A stretch of 64,000 bases of DNA, from assembly GCA_027451525.1 (NCBI GenBank), contig DAIDJF010000001.1:62001-126000 (forward strand). Direction: 5' to 3'. This stretch comes from Ktedonobacterales bacterium. Lineage in GTDB: Bacteria; Chloroflexota; Ktedonobacteria; Ktedonobacterales; Ktedonobacteraceae. The position numbers and the translations under genes are program-made. Under the pieces are notes generated by a model. That model saw only the letters and a program-made list of their open reading frames with translations. It had not been told where the DNA came from and made no database searches. Of the stretch, positions 36,019 through 43,663 are shown piece by piece (the first letter of the stretch is position 1; the number at the start of each line of letters is the position of its first letter).

Positions 36019-36889
36019 GGTAATGATGATGGCTTTCGACAGCGTCTACGCTGTCATTTTTTAACTTTTCGGTAATGATTTTGTAAAAATAGGTTGGTGG
36101 TCTACGTCTAAGGAACTGGGTGACATACTGGCTTTTACAGATCGTCACGGTAGCTCCGTCTTTGATTTCACGATTCATCTGACCGTCAGCGGAGAAGACA
36201 CCAGCTTGAGAGCCGGTAAAAATCTGGATTTTAATGGTGGCTTCTGGCTGCAAGATCAGTGATCGATCAAAAGCAAGGTGCGGCGCGATGGGTGTCAGAA
36301 CGCTGCTTTGTACTTGTGGATGGAGTAATGGACCTCCAATTGCCATGTTATAAGCGGTTGAACCTGTGGCAGTTGAAACGACTATCCCATCAGCATAGGT
36401 TGTGTTGTAGTAATCGTCGTCGATCCAGATATGCATTTGCACAACACGAGGCCAGGTTCCACGTGCGATGACGATGTCATTAAGGGCCAGGAATGTCTCG
36501 CGTTGTCCATCCTGTTCGAGGGTTGCTTGTAGCATAGCCCGTTTATCCAGCCAGACAGATTTGTCCCGCTCGAGATAGTAAGGTAAATGGGAGAGTAAGT
36601 CATCTGGCTCTAGTTCGGTGAGAAAGCCTACACGGCCAAAATTGACGCCGAGAATAGGTACTTCCCCACAGGCACATAGGCGCGCGGCATTAATGATTGT
36701 GCCATCTCCACCCAGGACAATGACTAAATCACACCCCATGATTGAGGTGGTGCCACATGCTTCGCCCTCGTCGCGAATATCAATGCTGGTGGCTTGATAT
36801 CCCTGTTGTTCGAGCACTGGCACGAGCTGGGCGGCGATTTGCTCCGTGTCGTTCTTGCGTCCCTGGTAGAATATAGCAATTGTTTTCAC
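36008..36889 (-). CDS. nadK: NAD kinase
   Basis: A ~293-residue enzyme that phosphorylates NAD to NADP. GGDGTIINAARLCA holds the conserved GGDGT, and NFGRVGFLTELEPDDL and TATGSTAYNMAIGGPLLHP are the other family blocks. The start is taken as GTG at 36889 because GGAGAG lies just upstream and the protein then begins MKTIAIFYQGRK. An ATG at 36916 is in frame. It is followed by recN with overlap. Confidence 0.94.
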   Translation of the reverse strand: MKTIAIFYQGRKNDTEQIAAQLVPVLEQQGYQATSIDIRDEGEACGTTSIMGCDLVIVLGGDGTIINAARLCACGEVPILGVNFGRVGFLTELEPDDLLSHLPYYLERDKSVWLDKRAMLQATLEQDGQRETFLALNDIVIARGTWPRVVQMHIWIDDDYYNTTYADGIVVSTATGSTAYNMAIGGPLLHPQVQSSVLTPIAPHLAFDRSLILQPEATIKIQIFTGSQAGVFSADGQMNREIKDGATVTICKSQYVTQFLRRRPPTYFYKIITEKLKNDSVDAVESHHHYHVT

Positions 36890-37061
36890 AACTCTCTCCA
36901 TCAGTGCTGTAAGCATAGTTATGAATAGCTGTTAGTTGGTTCTCTAAATAGCTATCTTGCTGTGTCGAGGTAAGAACCTCCAGGCTAGCACTATGCTCAC
37001 CTATGATACCTTCGTAATGGTACGCTATGATGGGGTGCTTGTCAACTCTGCTAGCGTGTAC

Positions 37062-37955
37062 TCAGGATTTTTCGCCCCAGGTAGTCATATAAAAACAGAT
37101 GCCGCAAAAATCTTCGGCCATCATTTCAAGTTGAGCTTGTTGATACAATAACTGTAGTTGCTCTTTATCCGTCTCACCCCATTTCAAAAGAAATGGCTCG
37201 AGTAATTGAAATGCAAGCAGCAAATTTTCGCTATAACTGTTGTATTCTGCTGTGCCCATTGAATAATCAAGAACATGGGCCATACTATCAATACGCTGAA
37301 AGCCCGCCTGACGCAGGAAAAACCCGATTTTGGGTGTAATACTGACGTGCCGACCACTGGGTGAAAAACTTTTCCCGGCCCTGAAAAGACTTTTAGTAAA
37401 GAGTTCTGTGAGTGTGTCACAGGCTAAACTGGTGCTGACTGGCCATTCTGGTTCGGTGAGACGAAGGATACCACCTGGGCGTAAGATCCGTTTGCATTCT
37501 TCAATCAGTTTGGGCCATGTATGCGGTAGCATAAAGCCATAGAGATAACGGGCATTTACAACATCAAATGTGTTATCGGGGAAAGCAAGAGGCTGTTGTA
37601 TGTCCATGACTGCAAATTCGGCATTATCTAATAATTGTGTGCGCGCAAACGCCCGCGCATAGTCAATGACGCCCTTGTCAATGTCAACTCCCACAACTTT
37701 TATATCGGGATGAAGGTAGGCCATCTCAAGTACCCAACCACCGGGGCCACAGGCCAGATCGAGTATGTTCTCTATCGAAGAGAAGTCGGTGCGCTCAGCA
37801 AATGCACCTTTCATATTACGTGTGAGAAGATAGTCTTGATTGATCAGGCGGGCAATCTCTGTTCCGTCCTCTACATTGACGACATAGTCACTTTTTAGTG
37901 CTTCTAAGCTTCCTTGCCAATCTGTCGTATGAGAGGATTCTGCTGGTTGTTGCAT
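37062..37955 (-). CDS. Class I SAM-dependent methyltransferase
   Basis: A 297-residue protein. SAM-binding motif I is ILDLACGPGGWVLEMA, motif II is IKVVGVDIDKGVIDYARAFA, and FAVMDIQQPLAFPDNTFDVV and LRPGGILRLTEPEWP follow. It fits the Methyltransf_11/25 group acting on small molecules, and the substrate is unknown. AAGGA lies ~13 nt before ATG. It is separated from nadK by 172 nt and from the upstream S51 gene by a hairpin. Confidence 0.9.
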   Translation of the reverse strand: MQQPAESSHTTDWQGSLEALKSDYVVNVEDGTEIARLINQDYLLTRNMKGAFAERTDFSSIENILDLACGPGGWVLEMAYLHPDIKVVGVDIDKGVIDYARAFARTQLLDNAEFAVMDIQQPLAFPDNTFDVVNARYLYGFMLPHTWPKLIEECKRILRPGGILRLTEPEWPVSTSLACDTLTELFTKSLFRAGKSFSPSGRHVSITPKIGFFLRQAGFQRIDSMAHVLDYSMGTAEYNSYSENLLLAFQLLEPFLLKWGETDKEQLQLLYQQAQLEMMAEDFCGICFYMTTWGEKS

Positions 37956-38072
37956 ATGCTAGCATATCCTTTCGCAGAAATATGATACATTTCTGCTATT
38001 ATAGCTGATTCATACGTAAAATGGTACTCATCTATAAAACATTGTGTCATATAGTAGCGTGCGTGGTCGGCA

Positions 38073-38108
38073 TGAGCCTTTTGCTCTTCGGTCGTAGCAG
38101 AAGGCTCA
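38073..38108. terminator. Hairpin downstream of S51 gene
   Basis: A 13-bp stem with one G-T pair (38073-38085 with 38096-38108), 10-nt loop containing CTTCGG, about 50 nt after the minus-strand stop. Confidence 0.65.
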
Positions 38109-38155
38109 GCATAATCTAGAGAGGATCAGCAGGTCATAAGGAGGTCGGAATAATA

Positions 38156-38866
38156 CTATGCGTGAAATGTAGCGTTAAAGCTATGACCTGAGTGGTAGAG
38201 AGTTGGCACGCCATGGCGATAGATAGTAATATCTCCTTGCCCATAGACATGCCATCCCGTTTTGGGTGTGTCAGAGGCATCGTCAATCAGGCCTGTACGT
38301 TCGTCAATACCAAGCAATACTGCGTTAGGAAGGAATGTGGTAAGTTGCTGCGCCCAATTTTTGCCGAATGTATTATGATGCGGAAGTACGCAGGTGTTGG
38401 GCACAAAGCCGAGTCCAGGCATCACGCGGCGTTTACCCGGATCATAGTAGTGTTGGCACATAACCATCGCGCCCGCACTGCTGCCAGCGATAACCGCTCC
38501 TTGTTCGTAAGCTGTAAGCATCGCTTGTGTACTGGCACTGTCTGCAAGTGTCTCACCCAGATAGCCGGTAAACCCGCCAAGCATATAGATTAACCGGGCG
38601 TGTTTTAATTCTTCGACTAATGTAGGGTCATTGGCTGATTTGGCATCAATAATGGGAAGGACCTCGACATTAGTTGCGCCCAGGTGACGAAACCAACGAA
38701 CGCCGTTGGAGCCTGCGCGCTGATGGTTATTATCTGGTGCAGCGGCTGTGGGCAGAATACGAATAGGGGCGTCTAGACCGCCTGCAAGCGTGATGGCGCG
38801 TTGGTCTGGTTCAGACATGCGTCCGCCAAATTCCGCGCCACCTTCCAATACAAGAAATCCCGTCAT
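38156..38866 (-). CDS. Peptidase S51 / cyanophycinase-like protein, active-site intact
   Basis: A 236-residue member of the dipeptidase E/cyanophycinase family (class I glutamine amidotransferase-like fold). The nucleophile elbow AGSSAGAM places Ser130 correctly, LGGFTGYL matches the oxyanion/substrate loop, and VLPHHNTFGKNW supplies the histidine. ILPTAAAPDNNHQRAGSNGV opens the domain. It probably hydrolyses Asp- or beta-aspartyl-containing peptides, and cyanophycin itself is possible. No cyanophycin synthetase is near. ATG at 38866 is favoured over GTG at 38878 by alignment with its tandem paralogue. Confidence 0.88.
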   Translation of the reverse strand: MTGFLVLEGGAEFGGRMSEPDQRAITLAGGLDAPIRILPTAAAPDNNHQRAGSNGVRWFRHLGATNVEVLPIIDAKSANDPTLVEELKHARLIYMLGGFTGYLGETLADSASTQAMLTAYEQGAVIAGSSAGAMVMCQHYYDPGKRRVMPGLGFVPNTCVLPHHNTFGKNWAQQLTTFLPNAVLLGIDERTGLIDDASDTPKTGWHVYGQGDITIYRHGVPTLYHSGHSFNATFHA

Positions 38867-38907
38867 GGTAACACTCACTTGCTTGTATGATATATTCGAG
38901 CAAGCGG

Positions 38908-39615
38908 CTATTTAAAGGTATCAATAAGCCGCTGGCCTACATTATATCGCACTGGCACGCCATGCCGATAGAGTGTTACGCCGCCTTGTCCATAAACATT
39001 CCAATGAATCTTTTTGCCGCCATCACCATCATCAATCAAGGCTGTTTGCTCGTCGATGCCCAGAATGACGAGACCTGGAATGTGTTGCGTCAAGCGTTCA
39101 ACCCAGCCAGCACCAAACTGGTTATGGTGTGGGAGTACACAGGTATTGGGGAGCAGGTTAAAACCCGGCAAGATTTGACGTGCCATTGGTTCAAAGAAAT
39201 ATTGGCACAAAACCATTGCCCCGGCCCCACTACCAGCAATTACTGCCCCTCTATGATAGGCTTCTAATATGCTATCCAGGCAACTACTATCTTTTAATGC
39301 ATGGTAAAGGTAGCTGGCAAAACCATCAGTGAAGTAGATGAAACGAGATGTGCGAATATAGTTCGCCATCCAGGGATCATCAGCTGATTTTTTATCATTG
39401 ATCGGTAAAACCTCAATGCGAGTTGCTCCCAGGTTACGGAACCAGTGAACTGCTTGTGAGCCAGCGTTTTGGTAGCGTCCATCAGGGGCGGCAGCTGTTG
39501 GGAGAACACTGATAGGGGTATTCCAACCGCCCGCCAAGGCGATAGCTTGAGCGTCGGGTTGTACCATATGTCCACTAAATTCGTCACCACCAGCCAGAAG
39601 AAGATGTCCAATCAT
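38908..39615 (-). CDS. Peptidase S51 paralogue lacking the catalytic serine
   Basis: A 235-residue protein that aligns with the neighbouring S51 protein without gaps over at least the first 140 residues. The elbow reads AGSGAGAM, so Gly130 replaces the nucleophilic serine. The loop LGGFT is TDGFA. The histidine region VLPHHNQFGAGW is kept. The protein is otherwise full length and in frame, so it looks maintained rather than decaying, perhaps as a binding or regulatory partner of the active paralogue (inference). The ATG at 39615 matches the paralogue's start. Only 41 nt separate the two genes. Confidence 0.87.
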   Translation of the reverse strand: MIGHLLLAGGDEFSGHMVQPDAQAIALAGGWNTPISVLPTAAAPDGRYQNAGSQAVHWFRNLGATRIEVLPINDKKSADDPWMANYIRTSRFIYFTDGFASYLYHALKDSSCLDSILEAYHRGAVIAGSGAGAMVLCQYFFEPMARQILPGFNLLPNTCVLPHHNQFGAGWVERLTQHIPGLVILGIDEQTALIDDGDGGKKIHWNVYGQGGVTLYRHGVPVRYNVGQRLIDTFK

Positions 39616-39796
39616 AAGAGCCTGCTTATGTCCTTTAATCATAGTGGCTATGAGCCATTAACATCCTAAAGCCAACATCCTAAAGAAAACCTACAGATAT
39701 ATAGATGGGGTATTAGATGCAAATTACCAGACCTGTAGCAGGATGTCAAGAAGATGAGCGATTCCTATTACTTTTAGCTGAATGGGGCGAAAAAAT

Positions 39797-40186
39797 CTAC
39801 ACTATGGATAGATGTAGTGTACGCTGGCGTGGACCGTCCAGTTCAACGAGAATGACGCGCTGCCATGTGCCCAGCATGAGTTGATAGTTTTGGTAGGGAA
39901 TGAGCAGCGATGGTCCGATGAGCGATGCGATAATATGATCTTCTGTATGGGATGGGTCATGGGGATGGCGATAGGCAAGTTGTGGTAAAAGATGGCGTAG
40001 CGCGTCGAGGAGATCAAGATCGGTGCCGGGGTCCAGATCGGCGGTGGTGATCGCACAGGTGGTGTGGGCAACAAAGAGCGAGCAGAGGCCGGAAGCGTTT
40101 GGTGCGTCGCGCAGAAGATGCTCTATAGTATCAGTGATGTCTACGATCTGATCTTTCTTGCGGGTGGTGACAATGAATGTATGCAT
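39797..40186 (-). CDS. YjbQ/UPF0047 family protein
   Basis: A 129-residue protein of the YjbQ family, small trimeric beta-rich proteins. Some have weak thiamine-phosphate synthase activity, hence the name secondary thiamine-phosphate synthase. Family blocks are LFVAHTTCAITTADLDPGTD, HTEDHIIASLIGPSLLIP and LGTWQRVILVELDGPR, with the conserved histidines and aspartates of the presumed metal site. It starts 14 nt after the third gene of the DUF262/DUF3696 cassette and is probably on the same transcript, although the family is a housekeeping one. Confidence 0.92.
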   Translation of the reverse strand: MHTFIVTTRKKDQIVDITDTIEHLLRDAPNASGLCSLFVAHTTCAITTADLDPGTDLDLLDALRHLLPQLAYRHPHDPSHTEDHIIASLIGPSLLIPYQNYQLMLGTWQRVILVELDGPRQRTLHLSIV

Positions 40187-40200
40187 TACTCTACTCCAAA

Positions 40201-41166
40201 CTATTTCGGAAAAAGTATTGTAGGAAGATGATGACCAATATGACCCACGATAATAGTATGTGTATCGTCGTCAGGGATAAAATAAATGCGCCAAGCCTCT
40301 GGTGTCAAGCGGACATGCCAATTAAAGATCCGATGATTCCCATTGGGACAGCGGAATGTGTGTTCCTGTGCATATGTTTGAAGGGTTGCATTGCTTTCAG
40401 GTGTCGCGTGGAGAATTTTCTCGAATGGGAATGACCCATTTGTCCAATCTCGGCAAACTTGCTCTAGCTCGTTAAACCGCCTGAGTACCATTGGAAGGTG
40501 GATGTCTCCACTTGGTATTGCTTGTAATTGCCGCTCTGCCGTAGTAGAAAATTGTAGATGTGGAAATAACTCCTGTCTCTGTTGCCACAAGGTGATACCA
40601 CTCTCTACAGCCTCGCGGACGATTTCTTGTAGTCGTTTTTTTATCCACGGGACATGGATTTGGACATGTTCTACACTGCATGCATGAAAGATGTTAACTG
40701 AATACTCGTCGATAGTAATTTCTTGGTTGAGTTCCTGGACTGATATTTCTATTTGCTCGTTTTCCCAGTGACTCTCAGTGTGTAAACTAATGGCTAATGT
40801 ACCAAGAAGATAAGCAATACCAAGCCCTATGGCATCTCTATCTTGAAATGAAAATTGCGTCCTGCCATGACGATCTGTGATGCTGTCGTCAGTAATATCT
40901 ATCAAGAAAGGGGCTTTTGTAGCAAGTGATCTGAAGAGACGACGCTCTTCTCTATCTGCTTCATTGTCATTTAGCCATTTTCTAATCGGATAGTCAGGAG
41001 CCAGCGAAATACCATACACATCGTCATGCGTGCGGAGTGTGCGTTTCATTCCTTGCTTTGTTGCTGCCCTGATAGTAGAAATAAAATCGCGCATAAGCTT
41101 TCGAGCAACATGTGCATTTTCAACCTCTTGCAGAGATAATTCATTGAGGATGAGTTCCATCTCCAT
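40201..41166 (-). CDS. Third gene of DUF262/DUF3696 cassette; C-terminal RelE-like segment
   Basis: A 321-residue protein without a family I can name with certainty. The first ~50 residues are helical. Residues ~90-150 form a strand-rich region (TDDSITDRHGRTQFSFQDRD). The last ~100 residues contain HATPESNATLQTYAQEHTF, NHRIFNWHVRLTPEAWRIYF and HTIIVGHIGHHLPTILF. The last two resemble the C-terminal beta sheet of RelE/ParE-type toxins (R-I-x-F then I-x-x-G-x-x-x-H). There is no membrane segment. ATG follows the ATPase stop by only 3 nt. It is probably the effector or specificity subunit of a defence operon (inference). Confidence 0.75.
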   Translation of the reverse strand: MEMELILNELSLQEVENAHVARKLMRDFISTIRAATKQGMKRTLRTHDDVYGISLAPDYPIRKWLNDNEADREERRLFRSLATKAPFLIDITDDSITDRHGRTQFSFQDRDAIGLGIAYLLGTLAISLHTESHWENEQIEISVQELNQEITIDEYSVNIFHACSVEHVQIHVPWIKKRLQEIVREAVESGITLWQQRQELFPHLQFSTTAERQLQAIPSGDIHLPMVLRRFNELEQVCRDWTNGSFPFEKILHATPESNATLQTYAQEHTFRCPNGNHRIFNWHVRLTPEAWRIYFIPDDDTHTIIVGHIGHHLPTILFPK

Positions 41167-41169
41167 CGA

Positions 41170-42399
41170 CTATTCCCCCCGTGGCTCCAACAAAGCTTCC
41201 AGACTCTTGTCCCACTCATCGAAAAAGCCATCCGGCCACTGGTCGATGCGCCCATTGCGATCAATGTGAGGAGAAACTACTTCCGAATGACCATCTTGTT
41301 CATCTCGGCGGAAGTAGTGCAATTGTACATTTTCTGATGGCACCTGTCCGTCGTGGACTGCCAGGCGGATGCCGTTCAGAACATGGTCGCTATGTGTCTC
41401 CACAATAATTTGAACATCTCCGCTGCTCGCTGCCAGGGCTAGTAAACGTCCCATCTGGGATTGTCCTTTGGGATGGAGGTGAGCTTCCGGGTTTTCGATG
41501 ATGAGTAATGTATCTGGTTGTGCGGAGAGAACAGCCACCAGGATTGGTAGAGCATAGGTAATACCAAAACCGACATTCGTGGCGCGATAGGCGTTAGAGA
41601 CACTCTTAGCTGTTGCAAAATTATAACGGATGCCGACGACATCCATCGAAAGGTTTGGGTCCAGCACGATACGTACTCCAGGACTTACTTCTCCTAACCA
41701 TGCCTCTACTTGATGTCTGAGCGAGCGGGATTGTGCATCTTTATGGATAAGTCGTTCATTGGGAATATCTTTATCCCCATGAACAGACAGGAAATGCACC
41801 GCGTATTCTCCTTTTGTTCCCAATTGTTCACGTTGTTGGACATGAAAATCTGAGGTCTCAAAGAATAAGCGAGGACTAACGCGCTCCGATTGGAGATAAT
41901 GAAACCTATCTGTGAATAAATCTAAATACGTAACATCAATAAAATCGTCTGGGTTATCGTCATTTAGTTCACCTTCGATTTGTTCTGTACTGTAGTCACC
42001 ATAGTCTATTTTTATTTTCTCAATCTCTAATGTGTCCAGGTTTTTGTTATGTTTGAAAAGCCACGTTTTTTCCACTGTTATTGTTAATACATCACCCATA
42101 TTATGCCAAGGGATATTTCTATCAGGAACATATCCTTTAAGAGAAAATGAAATAGCATCTTCTTTAGCATTTTCAAAAAGTGCATCTGTACTTGTGCCAA
42201 TGTTTACTAGCTCACCTTTAAGAGATAACAAGCCTCTCTGAAGCATTCCTGTCGTATCAGATTGCCGTAACAGCAAAAGCGACTGTATCACAGAGGATTT
42301 ACCTGTTCCATTCAGTCCGGTAAGAATGGTGAGCGGTTTCATTTGAAAGGTTTGGTCTCCAAAGCATTTGAAATTTTGTAGGCGTAGTGTGTTGATCAT
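41170..42399 (-). CDS. AAA/SMC-like ATPase with DUF3696 C-terminus
   Basis: A 409-residue ABC/OLD-type ATPase. It starts LRLQNFKCFGDQTFQMKPLT with Walker A GLNGTGKSS at residues 28-36. A long charged middle part is followed by TLLIIENPEAHLHPKGQSQM (Walker B with catalytic glutamate) and VETHSDHVLNGIRLAV (switch region). The ending DRNGRIDQWPDGFFDEWDKS is the DUF3696 signature. No TOPRIM nuclease is attached, unlike OLD or GajA. It overlaps the DUF262 gene by 4 nt (ATGA) and precedes the third gene by 3 nt. Such ATPases sense or gate effectors in several anti-phage systems. Confidence 0.9.
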   Translation of the reverse strand: MINTLRLQNFKCFGDQTFQMKPLTILTGLNGTGKSSVIQSLLLLRQSDTTGMLQRGLLSLKGELVNIGTSTDALFENAKEDAISFSLKGYVPDRNIPWHNMGDVLTITVEKTWLFKHNKNLDTLEIEKIKIDYGDYSTEQIEGELNDDNPDDFIDVTYLDLFTDRFHYLQSERVSPRLFFETSDFHVQQREQLGTKGEYAVHFLSVHGDKDIPNERLIHKDAQSRSLRHQVEAWLGEVSPGVRIVLDPNLSMDVVGIRYNFATAKSVSNAYRATNVGFGITYALPILVAVLSAQPDTLLIIENPEAHLHPKGQSQMGRLLALAASSGDVQIIVETHSDHVLNGIRLAVHDGQVPSENVQLHYFRRDEQDGHSEVVSPHIDRNGRIDQWPDGFFDEWDKSLEALLEPRGE

Positions 42400-43547
42400 G
42401 ATAGCACCTCCTCAATCAGTGTTTTGATGGCACTGAAACGAGTTTTCACTTTATTAATATCGCCTGTGCCCTGAGACACTGCATCATTAAATGTCCGATC
42501 ATTCATGAGTTGAATAAATCGCTCCGTGAGCATTTTTTTGCGCTGCTGTAATACGTCGTGTTGAATATCAGTGAGCTGATCAAGATTCACTGACCAGCTT
42601 TCAAATAATGCCTTGTTGATAGGCGATCTTGCTGCTCCTGCTTTATAGCGTTTGCGAAAAGCGTCTTTACCAAAGATTTCGTATGCTGCATGCATAGAAC
42701 GTAGGAAACGAGTCTCTAGCGTTTTAAGTTCTGTTGGTGACATTTTATTGATGGCTGCCATTGCATCGTTGAGGAAGCTATCAAATTCTTTTGATTTGTA
42801 TGTCGTATATGACGTGATAGTAAATGCACAGAAGCGCAAAACGCATTCACGGTCGGCCATGCGATCATCACGAATGCCTCGATCTGTCGCATCTTGAAAT
42901 CCTTTTGACTCTGCCAGTCGTGCCAGCATTTCGGTTGCCTGGCCTTGATTGAGCGCGTGACGGATTTCTTGTGAGGAAAGCGGCAAACCGCCTGTATTGA
43001 TGCGTTTAAAGATATTAAATTTAACTTCGCTCGGTGTGCCCTTTTCGATAAGATAGACAGTGACCTGCGTTTCATTTATACGACGTTGATAGGAACGTGG
43101 CAGTTCGTCGTATCTCTGTCCTTGAAAATGGGTGAGAAATTCGAGTCCAGTGAGTTTTAGTGTACCGTCGATAACAAAGCGTTTTAGTGTTGTCAAACGT
43201 TGCAAGCCATCAACCACAAGCCATTTGTCATCGTCTGTCGCGTCAATATAAAATGCGGGTAGAGGAATACGAATTAGGATAGATTCGATCAGCCTACTTT
43301 GCGCTTCATCCTTCCAAATGCCCCCCTTACGCTGAAAGCTAGGTTTTAAGTCCAGCTCTTCGTGATGAATGCGAGCAATGAGTAAGTCTAAGGTCATTGG
43401 CCTTGTATCGATGCGAATAAGCGTTGGATTAAATGGGTCTGTGATACGTCCTTCACCGATAACATCTTCTATCTCGATACCTGTTCCATTATCAAATATG
43501 GTTGTTTCCTCGGAAAAAGAATCTTCGGTTTCACTGGTGTAGGCCAT
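42396..43547 (-). CDS. DUF262 domain protein (ParB-like nucleotide-binding domain, no HNH)
   Basis: A 383-residue protein. The DUF262 core has LDLKPSFQRKGGIWKDEAQS and WLVVDGLQRLTTLKRF; DGLQR (113-117) corresponds to the DGQQR motif that in GmrSD- and SspE-type proteins takes part in nucleotide hydrolysis. The C-terminal ~180 residues are helical. The DUF1524 HNH nuclease found in full GmrSD enzymes is absent, which suggests that a partner supplies the effector activity. GGAG precedes ATG. It is the first gene of a tight three-gene operon with a promoter inside a 16-bp inverted repeat. Confidence 0.88.
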   Translation of the reverse strand: MAYTSETEDSFSEETTIFDNGTGIEIEDVIGEGRITDPFNPTLIRIDTRPMTLDLLIARIHHEELDLKPSFQRKGGIWKDEAQSRLIESILIRIPLPAFYIDATDDDKWLVVDGLQRLTTLKRFVIDGTLKLTGLEFLTHFQGQRYDELPRSYQRRINETQVTVYLIEKGTPSEVKFNIFKRINTGGLPLSSQEIRHALNQGQATEMLARLAESKGFQDATDRGIRDDRMADRECVLRFCAFTITSYTTYKSKEFDSFLNDAMAAINKMSPTELKTLETRFLRSMHAAYEIFGKDAFRKRYKAGAARSPINKALFESWSVNLDQLTDIQHDVLQQRKKMLTERFIQLMNDRTFNDAVSQGTGDINKVKTRFSAIKTLIEEVLS

Positions 43548-43586
43548 AGATGTTCTCCAGTAATAGCAAATATGATGTTATAGGTA

Positions 43587-43651
43587 AGCTACTTGTTCCT
43601 GATTTGTACGCACCTTATTATACTCGTCGCATGCATCAGGAACAAGTAGCT
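43587..43651 (-). promoter_or_regulatory. Promoter of the DUF262 operon flanked by a 16-bp perfect inverted repeat
   Basis: AGCTACTTGTTCCTGA at 43587-43602 is repeated inverted at 43636-43651. On the minus strand one arm supplies TTGTTC as -35, and 17 bp further TATAAT (complement at 43617-43622) serves as -10 inside the 33-nt spacer. The second arm falls just past the likely transcription start. It could be an operator for a dimeric or looping repressor. Alternatively it is the terminator of the Nramp gene; a T run follows on the plus side only. Confidence 0.55.
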
Positions 43652-43663
43652 CGTTTTTTCTTG

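Noticed and set aside
39670-39692. Short direct repeat ACATCCTAAAG
   Set aside because: Two copies of an 11-nt word only, with no matching structure, so probably a local slip.
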